A stretch of 64,000 nucleotides of DNA from Aureimonas psammosilenae. Lineage in GTDB: Bacteria > Pseudomonadota > Alphaproteobacteria > Rhizobiales > Rhizobiaceae. The DNA is taken from positions 248,001 through 312,000 of the forward strand of contig NZ_WEZG01000003.1 in the NCBI RefSeq assembly GCF_009176975.1, written 5' to 3'. The notes under the pieces are model-generated. The model was not told where the DNA came from. It made no database searches and saw only the letters and a list, made by a program, of their open reading frames with translations. This document shows positions 9,641 to 19,914 of this stretch, one piece after another. Position 1 is the first letter of the stretch, and the number at the start of each line of letters is the position of its first letter. A program made the translations under genes and the position numbers.

Positions 9641-10717
9641 TTGAACTCGCTCCCCTTGCCTTCGGAGACCGAAGTCGTCGCGCCGAACTTCAAGCGGCGG
9701 CTTTCCGGCGTGACATCGACGATCGTCCAACTCGTGCCGCTGCAAGCGCGTATCTTGCGCATCGCGGCGCTCGGACCCGGCCTGCCTTCCCATCTGCCGA
9801 AACTGCGTTTCCGCGATCTTCTCCGGTTCTGGAAACGGCCGGCGACCCGCCCGTTCCGCATCTGGCATGCGCGCCGCAACCTCGAGATGCTGCCCGGCAT
9901 CGTGATGCGCGACCTTCTGCGCATGCCGCTCCGCCTCGTCTTCACCTCGGCCGCGCAGCGCCATCATACCGGGTGGACGCGCTTCCTGATCTCGCGCATG
10001 GACGCGGTGATCGCCACAAGCGCCCGCAGCGCCGCCTTTCTTCATCGCCCGGCGAGCGTCGTTCTCCACGGCATCGATCTCGACCGTTTCGGCCCGGACG
10101 GCCCGGTCGCGGATGCCCTACCCAGCCGCCTCGTCGTCGGCTGCTCGGGCCGCATCCGCCACCAGAAGGGCACCGACCTCTTCGTGGAAGCGATGATCGC
10201 CCTTCTGCCGCGCTTTCCCGAATGGACCGCCGTCGTCACCGGTCGCGCGACAGCCGAGCATTCCTCCTTCCAAAGCGACCTCATCGAAAGAGCGAAAGCC
10301 GCTGGTCTTGCCGACCGCATTCTCTTCCTCGGCGAGGTGGAGGATGTCGCCCCCTGGTTCCGTCGCTTCGACCTTTATGTTGCCCCACCACGCAACGAGG
10401 GCTTCGGCTTGACGCCGCTGGAAGCCATGGCATCCGGAACGCCCGTCGTCGCCAGCGATGCAGGGGCCTTCAACGAACTCGTCTTGGACGGCATCACGGG
10501 CCGGGTCGTGCCTGTCGGCGATGCGGCGGTGCTCGCCGCCGCCATCGAGCCCTTCATGGCCGATCCGACGCTGCGTGCCGAAGCGGGGCGCGCCGCCCTC
10601 GCCCATGTCCGATCCCGTTTCCCGTTGCAACGCGAAGCGGACGAGATCGAAGCGGTTTATCGCGGGCTCTGGTCGGAAGCTGAGAAGTCACCTTCCGCGA
10701 TGTCGACGCGCCGATAG
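9641..10717 (+). CDS. lpcC: LPS core mannosyltransferase, LpcC-like (GT4)
   Basis: Glycosyltransferase that likely adds mannose to the Kdo of the LPS inner core at the cytoplasmic face of the inner membrane. The 358-residue protein has the LpcC N-terminus VVAPNFKRRLSGVTSTIVQL, FTSAAQRHHTGWTRFLI and the GT-B nucleotide-sugar site PRNEGFGLTPLEAMASGTPVV, with the E-x7-E pattern. It begins at a TTG at 9641 just after the Uma2 stop, with no nearby ATG. The 3' end overlaps the convergent GT25 gene by about 60 bases. Confidence 0.87.
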   Translation: MNSLPLPSETEVVAPNFKRRLSGVTSTIVQLVPLQARILRIAALGPGLPSHLPKLRFRDLLRFWKRPATRPFRIWHARRNLEMLPGIVMRDLLRMPLRLVFTSAAQRHHTGWTRFLISRMDAVIATSARSAAFLHRPASVVLHGIDLDRFGPDGPVADALPSRLVVGCSGRIRHQKGTDLFVEAMIALLPRFPEWTAVVTGRATAEHSSFQSDLIERAKAAGLADRILFLGEVEDVAPWFRRFDLYVAPPRNEGFGLTPLEAMASGTPVVASDAGAFNELVLDGITGRVVPVGDAAVLAAAIEPFMADPTLRAEAGRAALAHVRSRFPLQREADEIEAVYRGLWSEAEKSPSAMSTRR

Positions 10718-11499
10718 CGCCGGCCGAACAGCCGCATCAGATGATCGCAGGCAAGTCGCCCCTGCGTTCGCAGCCGCCGGGCGTGGAAAGCCGCGTTCGC
10801 CCATCGCCACGGCAGCCGGGTTCGCGGTGTCTGGATGGACGAACCGGACGGGATCGGCACCGCGACCCCGCGCGCTTCGAGAAGGTGAAGCTGCATCGCC
10901 AGCGCCGGCTCGCTTTGCCAGGATAGGAGCGAGCGCAGACCGTGCAGAAAGGCGTCCACCGGCGCCGCCCCGCGCTCGGCTTTGCGCAAAAGCTTCCGCG
11001 CCCCACTCGGCCAAAGGAGATAGGCGGCCGAACCCGACTTGTCGCGATACACCCGAACCGCCGCGAGACCTTCCGCCAGAGCCTTTGAATGCCGCGCCAC
11101 GAAGCGCCTTCGGTCGAAGCTCTCGATGTTGAGGAAGTCAGCGTCCGGCAGTCCGGCGAGAAGCGGCAGGAATTCGGCGAGGCGGGCGGACAGCATCACG
11201 TCGTCTTCCAGCACCAGCACCGGCGCTTTTCCTCGCGCCACGTCGAGCCAGATCGTGTGATGGGATAGGAAGCAGCCGAGTTCGGCCGGCGTCAGCGGGC
11301 GCTCCCAGGCATGGTTCAATGCTCTCGCCTTATCCGCCGCGATATCCGCTGCCGCGACGGCCGGCACACGCTCGAAATGGAGACCGAGCCGATGCGCCTG
11401 TTCTTCCATGAACCGGCATCGCTCGGTGGCACGGTCGAGATTGATGAAGCGGATGGTCGGCGTCGATGCCTTCCTGCCGTCCCTTTCGCTCAACGTCAC
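10657..11499 (-). CDS. glycosyltransferase family 25 (LPS biosynthesis)
   Basis: Probable LPS or lipooligosaccharide glycosyltransferase of family GT25. Seen are the N-terminal IRFINLDRATERCRFMEEQ, LTPAELGCFLSHHTIW and the DxD-like VLVLEDDVML, then DFLNIESF. The GTG at 11497-11499 is preferred because GGGAG lies seven bases before it; an ATG at 11523 would add eight residues. The gene follows an ABC exporter on the same strand by 87 bases and is convergent with the LpcC-like gene, suggesting a shared envelope-polysaccharide role. Confidence 0.83.
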   Translation of the reverse strand: MTLSERDGRKASTPTIRFINLDRATERCRFMEEQAHRLGLHFERVPAVAAADIAADKARALNHAWERPLTPAELGCFLSHHTIWLDVARGKAPVLVLEDDVMLSARLAEFLPLLAGLPDADFLNIESFDRRRFVARHSKALAEGLAAVRVYRDKSGSAAYLLWPSGARKLLRKAERGAAPVDAFLHGLRSLLSWQSEPALAMQLHLLEARGVAVPIPSGSSIQTPRTRLPWRWANAAFHARRLRTQGRLACDHLMRLFGRRYRRVDIAEGDFSASDQSPR

Positions 11500-11586
11500 T
11501 TGCGTTCTCCCGGCGGCCTCCATCCGGCCGGCGACTTCGTACCTCAAACGAAACGGGGCCGGCAACGCGCCAGCCCCGATCCATTT

Positions 11587-13377
11587 CTATTCGGCCGCGA
11601 GGAAGGAGACCGACTGGAGTTCCGACAATTGCCGGTAACGCCCGTTGGCCCGCGCGATCAGGCTCTTGTGGTCGCCATCCTCCACGATCCGCCCCCGGTC
11701 GAAGACGAGGATGCGGTCGAGCGAGCGCACCGTCGAAAGGCGGTGGGCGATCACCAGCGACGTGCGCCCTTTCATGAGCCGCGCGGTCGCCTCCTGAATG
11801 GCCACCTCCGATTCCGAATCGAGGCTCGACGTCGCCTCGTCCAGGATCAGGATCGGCGCATCGGCAAGGAAAGCGCGCGCCAGCGCCACACGTTGCCGTT
11901 CGCCGCCCGACAGCTTCACGCCGCGCTCGCCCACAAGCGTCTCGTAGCCCTGCGGCAGGCGCTCGATAAAGCCGTCGGCCGAGGCGAGCCGCGCCGCCGC
12001 CTCGATCTCGGCCTTCGATGCGCCGGGGCGTCCATAGGCGATGTTTTCCGACAGGCTGCGGTGAAACAGGATCGATTCCTGCGGCACGATCGCCACCTGT
12101 CGGCGCAGCGAGCGCTGCGTCGCATCGCGGATGTCGGTCCCGTCGATCAGGACGCGCCCGTCCGTCACGTCGTAGAGCCGCTGGATGAGCTTGACGAAGG
12201 TCGTCTTGCCCGATCCCGAATGACCGACGAGCCCGACGCTTTGCCCGGCTTCGATCGTCACCGACAGCCGGTCGTAGAGCGGCGTCGCATGCGCGCCATA
12301 ACGGAAGGTCACGGTGTCGAAGCGGACTTCCCCGCGATCGACCGCCAGCGCCTTCGCCGCCGGCCGGTCCCGGATCGTGGGCATCAGCGCGTCGAGTTCC
12401 GCCAGTTCCTCCATGTCGTTCACCGAACGCTGCAGGTTCATGACGTGCTGGCCGATGTCGCGCAGGTAGCCGTGCAGCACGAAATAGGTCGTCAGCACGT
12501 AGGCGACGTCGCCGGGCGAGGCTTCTCCCCGCGACCAGAGGACGAGCACGAGCGCCGTGATGGCGATGCGGATCGCCCACAGCACCGTCGCCTGCAACGT
12601 GCCGTTCCAGGTCGCGCGCCGCCACGTCGTCCAGGTTTGCGCCTTCCAGCGATTTAACGCGCCGCCCAGCCGCTCTTCTTCCCGCTCCTCCGCGCCGAAG
12701 GCCTTCACCACGGCGTTGCAGGACAAGGCGTCGGCAAGAACGCCGCCGACCTTCGTGTCCTCCTTGTTGGAGCGTCGGGCCGCCTCGGCGACCCAGCGCA
12801 GCGTCAGCGTCGCGGTCAACGCGATATAGATCGCCGCGCCGAGCCCGAGCACGAGCCCCATCGCCGGCCAATGCCAGCCGAGGAGCGCGACGGTTCCCAC
12901 CAGCACGACCGCGGACGGCAGCAGCGCCACGAGCAGCGTGTCGTGCATCATGTCGAGCGCCCACATTCCCCGCGTGATCTGCCGCACGGTCGAGCCGGAA
13001 AAGGCGTTGGCGTGCCAATCCGTCGAAAGGTGCTGGACACGCGCGAAGCCTCGCGATCCCACCCTTTGCATGACGCGAAGAGTGAAGATCGAGATGGTCC
13101 ACCACGAGATGTGCCGGAACAGAAGGAAGCCCACTCCGAGCGCGGCCATGGCCGCCAACGCGCGCCAGGCGGTGGCAATATCACCGCCATTGCCCGGGGC
13201 GAGCGAGTCGATGATGCGGCCGGCGAAGATCGGCACCAGGATGTCGGCCAGCGTCGCGAGGCAGATCGCCCCGGCGACGACGACCACGAGCCCGCGCTCC
13301 TCGCGCCAGTTCGCGAAAGTGAAGCGGAAAACACCCCGCAGGGCGCCGCCCTGCTTGTTGTCCTTGAGATCGGTCAT
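11587..13377 (-). CDS. ABC exporter, fused permease and ATPase
   Basis: A 596-residue type I ABC half-exporter of the MsbA/multidrug class. About six membrane segments occupy residues 30-310. The nucleotide-binding domain has Walker A ([16 protein letters not shown]), Q-loop, signature [14 protein letters not shown], Walker [16 protein letters not shown] and H-loop VIAHRLST, so it should be an active homodimer. It lies directly upstream of a GT25 gene, so a glycolipid or LPS-precursor cargo is plausible, but nothing in the sequence fixes the substrate. A leader-like ORF precedes it on the same strand. Confidence 0.88.
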   Translation of the reverse strand: MTDLKDNKQGGALRGVFRFTFANWREERGLVVVVAGAICLATLADILVPIFAGRIIDSLAPGNGGDIATAWRALAAMAALGVGFLLFRHISWWTISIFTLRVMQRVGSRGFARVQHLSTDWHANAFSGSTVRQITRGMWALDMMHDTLLVALLPSAVVLVGTVALLGWHWPAMGLVLGLGAAIYIALTATLTLRWVAEAARRSNKEDTKVGGVLADALSCNAVVKAFGAEEREEERLGGALNRWKAQTWTTWRRATWNGTLQATVLWAIRIAITALVLVLWSRGEASPGDVAYVLTTYFVLHGYLRDIGQHVMNLQRSVNDMEELAELDALMPTIRDRPAAKALAVDRGEVRFDTVTFRYGAHATPLYDRLSVTIEAGQSVGLVGHSGSGKTTFVKLIQRLYDVTDGRVLIDGTDIRDATQRSLRRQVAIVPQESILFHRSLSENIAYGRPGASKAEIEAAARLASADGFIERLPQGYETLVGERGVKLSGGERQRVALARAFLADAPILILDEATSSLDSESEVAIQEATARLMKGRTSLVIAHRLSTVRSLDRILVFDRGRIVEDGDHKSLIARANGRYRQLSELQSVSFLAAE

Positions 13378-13508
13378 GGATCTGTCGGCGCGAAAGCGCC
13401 TGCCTTCATGCTTCGATGACGAAGGGCCCCCGCATCGCGGCGCCAGTTCAGTCTGAAGCTTGGAAATCGATCCGGCACAGCCGGAAAGCGAACACTCAGG
13501 GGGCCGAG

Positions 13509-13604
13509 TTAAACTCGGGCGCCGGAGCCGAGGCCGACCTCTCCACGCGGAGAGATGCCAGCCGGAACCACGCCAAAGGCGGAAAGCTTGAACATATTGG
13601 TCAT
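13509..13604 (-). CDS. candidate 31-residue leader peptide before the ABC exporter
   Basis: A short reverse-strand ORF with a strong ribosome site (GAGGAGGGCAGC before ATG). It encodes 31 residues, beginning MTNMFKLSAFGVV and ending GSGARV. It lies 130 bases upstream of the ABC exporter. Its second half contains a perfect hairpin, CTCTCC/GGAGAG with loop ACGC (plus strand 13540-13555), and its stop codon sits inside the palindrome CCGAGTT-A-AACTCGG. This arrangement resembles a translated leader with alternative hairpins. No homologue is recognised. Confidence 0.4.
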   Translation of the reverse strand: MTNMFKLSAFGVVPAGISPRGEVGLGSGARV

Positions 13605-13813
13605 GCTGCCCTCCTCAGGTTCGCGGTTATTCGCCGAAGGCTGCGCAACCATGCCTTGCTGTTTTCAGGATGGCAAGACCATCTCGATTAAGAATATGCC
13701 TGTGGCTTTCCTGCAACGCGCGCTTGTTCGCGTTGCTTGCGTCCAGTATTGAAGTCTTGAACCTTTGTCGTTGCGCAGCCACCTGCGGCAGCAGCCAATC
13801 CAGTGAGGCGGTG

Positions 13814-14785
13814 ATGACCGAGCGCCACGTCCCCCTTTTGATCGTCGGTTCCGGCCCGGCCGGCTATACGGCGGCGATCTATGCCGCGCGCGCCATGCTG
13901 AAGCCCGTTCTTGTCGCCGGCCTTCAGGAAGGTGGCCAGTTGACCATCACGACCGATGTCGAGAACTATCCCGGCTTCGCCGATGCCATCCAGGGCCCCT
14001 GGCTCATGGAGCAGATGAAGCGCCAAGCGCTTCATGTCGGCGCCGAGATGATCAACGACCTTGTGGTGGAGGCCAACCTGTCCCGCCGGCCGTTCCGGCT
14101 GCGCTGCGATTCGGGTGCGGTGTTCACCACCGACGCGCTGATCATCGCGACGGGCGCGCAGGCCAAGTGGCTCGGCCTGCCGTCCGAGCAGACCTTCCAG
14201 GGCTTCGGCGTTTCGGCCTGCGCCACCTGCGACGGCTTCTTCTATCGCAACAAGGACGTGGTCGTGGTCGGCGGCGGCAATACAGCCGTCGAGGAAGCGC
14301 TCTACCTTTCGCATATCGCCAAATCGGTGACCGTGGTGCACCGGCGCGACGAGTTCCGGGCCGAGCGCATCCTGCGCAATCGTCTGGAAGCGCAGCCGAA
14401 TGTCGAGGTCGTGTGGAACACGGAGATCGACGAGATTCTCGGCGACACCAAGCCTATGAAGTCCGTCACCGGCATTCGCTTGAAGAACCGCATCACCGGC
14501 GAAACCAGCGAGCGGGCCGTTCACGGCGTCTTCGTCGCCATCGGCCACGCGCCGGCGGTGGAACTATTCACGGGCCAGCTTCGGCAGAAGTCGTCGGGCT
14601 ATCTTTGGGTGGAGCCCGGCTCGACACGGACCTCGGTGGAAGGCGTCTTCGCGGCGGGGGATGTCGCGGACGACGTTTACCGTCAGGCGGTGACGGCGGC
14701 GGGCCTCGGCTGCATGGCGGCCCTGGAAGCCGAGCGCTTCCTGGCGGCCACCGAAATGCAAGAGCTGCGCGAAGCGGCCGAATAG
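13814..14785 (+). CDS. trxB: thioredoxin reductase
   Basis: NADPH-dependent flavoenzyme that reduces thioredoxin in the cytosol. The 323-residue protein has the FAD site GSGPAGYTAAIYAAR (12-26), redox-active Cys136/Cys139 in SACATCDG, the NADPH site GGGNTAVEEALYLS (153-166) and C-terminal FAD motif GVFAAGDVADDVYRQAVTAAG. The ATG at 13814 matches the family start. It is 49 bases upstream of an LsrB/VtlR-like LysR gene, the same pairing as trxB-lsrB in Sinorhizobium. The 436-base spacer before it holds the small leader ORF on the other strand and otherwise nothing I can name. Confidence 0.96.
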   Translation: MTERHVPLLIVGSGPAGYTAAIYAARAMLKPVLVAGLQEGGQLTITTDVENYPGFADAIQGPWLMEQMKRQALHVGAEMINDLVVEANLSRRPFRLRCDSGAVFTTDALIIATGAQAKWLGLPSEQTFQGFGVSACATCDGFFYRNKDVVVVGGGNTAVEEALYLSHIAKSVTVVHRRDEFRAERILRNRLEAQPNVEVVWNTEIDEILGDTKPMKSVTGIRLKNRITGETSERAVHGVFVAIGHAPAVELFTGQLRQKSSGYLWVEPGSTRTSVEGVFAAGDVADDVYRQAVTAAGLGCMAALEAERFLAATEMQELREAAE

Positions 14786-14834
14786 GAAACGCACCCTCCC
14801 GGTTCGCCGGGAGCGCGAGGGGGGATCGGAGGAG

Positions 14835-15731
14835 ATGGCGCTCGACTGGGACAAGCTGCGCATCTTTCATGCGGCGGCGGAAGCCGGCTCGTTCACGCAC
14901 GCGGCCGACGCCCTGAATCTCAGCCAGTCGGCCATCAGCCGGCAGGTGGCGGCGCTGGAACAGGAGATCGGAGCCCCGCTCTTCCACCGCCACGCGCGCG
15001 GTCTCGTTCTGTCGGAACAAGGCGAGATCCTGTTCCAAACGGCGACGGACGTGCTGAAGCGCCTCGAAATGGTGCGCGCGCAACTCACCGAAACGCGCGA
15101 GAAGCCGACGGGCAAGCTGCGCGTCACCACAACGGTCGGCCTCGGTTCGGGCTGGCTGACGGAGCGCGCCAAGGAGTTTCTCGAACTTTATCCCGAACTC
15201 GAACTCCAGCTCGTCTTTGACAACGAGGAAATCGACCTGACCATGCGCAAGGCGGATGCGGCCATCCGCCTGCGCCAGCCGCAGCAGCCGGACCTCATCC
15301 AGCGCCGCCTTTTCACCGTGCATCTTCATGTCTATGCGGCCGCCAGCTATCTCGCGCGCTTCGGCACGCCGGAGAGCCCGCAGGACCTCGACCGGCATCG
15401 GCTCATCACCTTCGGCGAGCCGGCGCCGACCTATCTGCGCAGCCTGAACGCCCTGGAAACCGTCGGCCTTGCCGATGGCCAGACCCGTTCCTCGATCCTG
15501 CAGATCAACAATCTCATGTCCGTGCGCTCGGCGATCGAGCGCGGCATCGGCATCGGCCTTTTGCCGGACTACATGATCAACAAGGATTCCAAGCTCGTTC
15601 AGGTGCTGCCGGAGATCGAGATGCCGACCTTCGACACCTATCTCTGCTACCCCGAGCAGTTGCGGAACTCCGCCAAACTCCAGGTTTTCCGGGATTTTCT
15701 GATTTCCAAAGCCCGGACTTGGTCCTTCTGA
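14835..15731 (+). CDS. lsrB: LysR-family regulator, LsrB/VtlR-like
   Basis: A 298-residue LysR-type regulator: N-terminal winged helix (KLRIFHAAAEAGSFTHAADALNLSQSAISRQV) and a periplasmic-binding-like effector domain. The context identifies it: trxB is immediately upstream, as for lsrB of Sinorhizobium, and an AbcR-like small RNA follows, as for vtlR-abcR2 in Brucella and lsrB-abcR1/2 in Agrobacterium. Those proteins activate the adjacent small RNA and influence oxidative stress and LPS genes. Only one cysteine is visible (LCYPEQ near residue 270), so thiol-based sensing as proposed for S. meliloti LsrB may not apply here. Confidence 0.85.
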   Translation: MALDWDKLRIFHAAAEAGSFTHAADALNLSQSAISRQVAALEQEIGAPLFHRHARGLVLSEQGEILFQTATDVLKRLEMVRAQLTETREKPTGKLRVTTTVGLGSGWLTERAKEFLELYPELELQLVFDNEEIDLTMRKADAAIRLRQPQQPDLIQRRLFTVHLHVYAAASYLARFGTPESPQDLDRHRLITFGEPAPTYLRSLNALETVGLADGQTRSSILQINNLMSVRSAIERGIGIGLLPDYMINKDSKLVQVLPEIEMPTFDTYLCYPEQLRNSAKLQVFRDFLISKARTWSF

Positions 15732-15754
15732 TACCTGCCTATACGTCATTCACA

Positions 15755-15795
15755 GCCATGCATTGCCTGCATGGTAGGCATGCTGCAATGCATAT
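15755..15795. promoter_or_regulatory. palindromic LysR-type operator candidate upstream of the sRNA
   Basis: The inverted repeat ATGCATTG (15758-15765) / CAATGCAT (15786-15793) encloses a second one, GCCT/AGGC. The element lies 24 bases after the LsrB/VtlR-like gene and about 40-60 bases upstream of the predicted small RNA. LysR proteins bind such interrupted palindromes upstream of their targets, and VtlR is known to bind the abcR2 promoter, so autocontrolled activation of the RNA is the natural reading. This is inference from position and symmetry. Confidence 0.5.
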
Positions 15796-15824
15796 GGTGA
15801 AGGCCGATCAGCGTGGTAGGGTTC

Positions 15825-15940
15825 AGGGACAGTCGGGCTACGGTTGGATATTCCTCCCATCCATTTCCGTTCCGGCCGTTTCCTCCCAAGGGTTGCCTAT
15901 GGCGCCCTATTCCGCCGGGCCTTGAGCCCGGCTTTTTTTT
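15825..15940 (+). ncRNA. abcR: predicted AbcR-family (alpha-r15) trans-acting small RNA
   Basis: The intergenic transcript ends in a strong intrinsic terminator. It carries two copies of TTCCTCCCA (15851-15859 and 15880-15888), which are complementary to Shine-Dalgarno sequences. The first lies in the loop of a perfect hairpin, TGGAT (15845-15849) / ATCCA (15859-15863). AbcR RNAs of Rhizobiales repress ABC-transporter mRNAs through such exposed anti-SD motifs and are encoded next to the LsrB/VtlR gene, exactly the position here. The 5' end is estimated; mmgR (alpha-r8) RNAs have a similar motif and are the main alternative. Confidence 0.65.
15914..15940 (+). terminator. rho-independent terminator of the small RNA
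   Basis: GCCGGGC (15914-15920), loop CTTGA, GCCCGGC (15926-15932), then eight T. A perfect seven-pair GC stem with a full U-tract. Confidence 0.9.
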
Positions 15941-15971
15941 GGCCCTTTCGAAGCCTCGGCACTGACGGCCT

Positions 15972-16193
15972 TCACCGAGCATTCCCGTCCGGCCATTCAG
16001 GCGGACGCCGCATCTCGGCCTCGGTCGGCTTACCGTCCCGAAATCCGAGGTCGCGGTAAAGCCAATGCGGCGCGTCATCGAGATCGAGGGCTGTACACCG
16101 ACTGCGCCCCTCCATCTTCGCCACGATGGAGACAAGCATCCCCACGCCCGGCAGAAGGCTCCGCCAGCGGACAGATCGATCGAACCCGAACAT
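15972..16193 (-). CDS. DUF1127-like small protein
   Basis: A 73-residue basic protein from the ATG at 16191-16193. The segment TALDLDDAPHWLYRDLGFRDGKPTEAE resembles the DUF1127 (YjiS-like) core, L..LDD..L.DIG..R.....E. It is divergent from a GcvA-like LysR gene, a common arrangement for DUF1127 genes in Rhizobiales. Small DUF1127 proteins have been linked to RNA metabolism and phosphate/carbon balance in Agrobacterium and Rhodobacter, but the match here is loose. A longer in-frame start at 16265 is possible. Confidence 0.5.
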   Translation of the reverse strand: MFGFDRSVRWRSLLPGVGMLVSIVAKMEGRSRCTALDLDDAPHWLYRDLGFRDGKPTEAEMRRPPEWPDGNAR

Positions 16194-16298
16194 CGTCTTT
16201 ATCTCTGATGGGTAGCGCCTTGCGCCGATGACCCGAGATTGCCTTCCCAGCGCGTTTGGAGCCAACTAAAGATCGATCATCTGGCATAAGGAGGCCTT

Positions 16299-17222
16299 AT
16301 GCGAAGCACTCACGACATCCCGCCACTTGCCGCCGTGCGGGTCTTCGAGGCGGTCGCGCGGCACCTCAGTTTCACCCGCGCGGCCGAGGAACTCGGCATG
16401 ACGCAGGCGGCGGCCAGCTATCAGATCAAGGTGCTGGAAGAGCGCGTCGGGCAGCCGCTTTTCCTGCGGAAGGCCCGGTCGATCGAGCTGACGGAAGCCG
16501 GGCGCGTCCTGTCCCCGGCCCTCACCGACGCCTTTCAGCGCATGTCGGCGGCCTTCGACACCATGCAGGACCGCACGTCCCGAATTCTCAGCATCAAGAG
16601 CCAGGCGACATTCGCGGCGCAGTGGTTGATGCAGCGCATCGGCCTCTTCCAGAGCGCCAATCCCGATCTGGCCGTGCGCCTCGACGCGACGATGAACGCC
16701 TCCGATTTCCAGAGCGAGGACATCGACGTGGTGATCCGGGCCGGCTCCGGCCAATGGCCCGGCCTCGTTTCCCATCTTCTCGTGGAAAGCGTCTTCACGC
16801 CCATGCTGAGCCCCCGGCTTCTGGCCGAGATGGGCGGCCTGTCGGGCCCGGCCGACCTCCTGCGCTACCGTCTTTTCGACGCGACCGATCCGTGGTGGAG
16901 CATCTGGTTCGAGAAGGCCGGTGTCACCAGCGTCGCGCGCGCCCTGCCGCCGACCTCATGCTTCGGCACGCAGTTTCTGGAAGGGCGCGCCGTGCTCGTG
17001 GGCAAAAGCGTCGGCATTCTCAACCCGCACCTTTTCCAGTCCGAAATCGCGTCCGGCCAGTTGGTGCAGCCCTTCGACATTCTCGGGCGCGGCGATATCG
17101 CCGGCTATTTCCTGGTTTATCCCGAAGCCCGGCGCAACGTGCCCAAGATCCGGCTTTTCCGCGACTGGATCTTGGGCGAGATCGAAGCCTCGGCTCACGC
17201 GCCGCTGAGCTTCGCCTCGTGA
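16299..17222 (+). CDS. LysR-family regulator, GcvA-like
   Basis: A 307-residue LysR regulator of the GcvA/AmpR-like group, recognised from PPLAAVRVFEAVARHLSFTRAAEELGMTQAAASYQIK and the downstream LFLRKARSIELTEAGRVL. A strong ribosome site, AAGGAGG, precedes the ATG. It is divergent from the DUF1127-like gene, the probable target, with a 105-base shared promoter region. Its end overlaps the convergent glutathione transferase gene by 28 bases. The effector is unknown. Confidence 0.88.
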   Translation: MRSTHDIPPLAAVRVFEAVARHLSFTRAAEELGMTQAAASYQIKVLEERVGQPLFLRKARSIELTEAGRVLSPALTDAFQRMSAAFDTMQDRTSRILSIKSQATFAAQWLMQRIGLFQSANPDLAVRLDATMNASDFQSEDIDVVIRAGSGQWPGLVSHLLVESVFTPMLSPRLLAEMGGLSGPADLLRYRLFDATDPWWSIWFEKAGVTSVARALPPTSCFGTQFLEGRAVLVGKSVGILNPHLFQSEIASGQLVQPFDILGRGDIAGYFLVYPEARRNVPKIRLFRDWILGEIEASAHAPLSFAS

Positions 17223-17869
17223 GCCTCGATGCGCCATTCCGCCGGCTCGGCGGCCGCTTCCGCGAACCAGCGCTTCACCAGCGGATGGCCATGGATCGCC
17301 GTCACATAGGCCTCGGCCTTCTCCGGAACCTCGATCGCCCAGGTGCGAAAGCGCGTCGCGACCGGCGCGAACATCGCGTCCGCCACACCCATCGCCTGCC
17401 CATGCAAAAACGGCCCGCCGCTGGCGCTCAAGAGTTCGTCCCATAAGGCGACGATCCGCGCGATGTCGCTTGAGGCATCCGCATTGGCGACGGCGTCGCG
17501 CGCGGCCGGGCTGGCAATCCCGCCCATGATCGTCGGATAGGTTTGGCGGAGGGCCCGGAACCCGCTGTGCATCTCGGCCGATGCGCTGCGCAGCGCCGCG
17601 CGGCGAACACGGTCCCGCGGCCAGAGACCCGGCGCGATCTCCGCGCAATATTCGCAGATGGCGAGCGAGTCCCAGACCCGTGCGCCATCGTGCTCCAGAT
17701 AAGGCACGAAGCCGGCCGGCGTTTGCTTCTTCACCTCCGGCGTCGCGCCCCCGGCGAGCCGGATCACCACCTCTTCCACCTCGAGGCCGGCGAGATGAAC
17801 CGCCAGCCAACCGCGCAGGCTCCAGGACGAATAGCGCTTGGAGCCGATGATCAGTCGGCCGGCCGCCAT
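17195..17869 (-). CDS. glutathione S-transferase family protein
   Basis: A 224-residue GST-fold protein starting MAAGRLIIGSKRYSSWSLRGWLAV. The thioredoxin-like domain has the SSWSLR active-site region with Ser instead of Tyr, as in the zeta-like/YfcF-like bacterial group, then TPAGFVPYLEHDGARVWDSLAICEY for the cis-Pro and glutathione-binding ES/DS motif. An all-alpha C-terminal domain follows. It starts five bases after the aminotransferase stop, so the two are probably co-transcribed. The true substrate is unknown. Confidence 0.85.
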   Translation of the reverse strand: MAAGRLIIGSKRYSSWSLRGWLAVHLAGLEVEEVVIRLAGGATPEVKKQTPAGFVPYLEHDGARVWDSLAICEYCAEIAPGLWPRDRVRRAALRSASAEMHSGFRALRQTYPTIMGGIASPAARDAVANADASSDIARIVALWDELLSASGGPFLHGQAMGVADAMFAPVATRFRTWAIEVPEKAEAYVTAIHGHPLVKRWFAEAAAEPAEWRIEAHEAKLSGA

Positions 17870-17874
17870 CGCGA

Positions 17875-19888
<2,014 letters not shown>

Positions 19889-19914
19889 ACGACGCTCCAG
19901 AGGACCGCCGTCGC

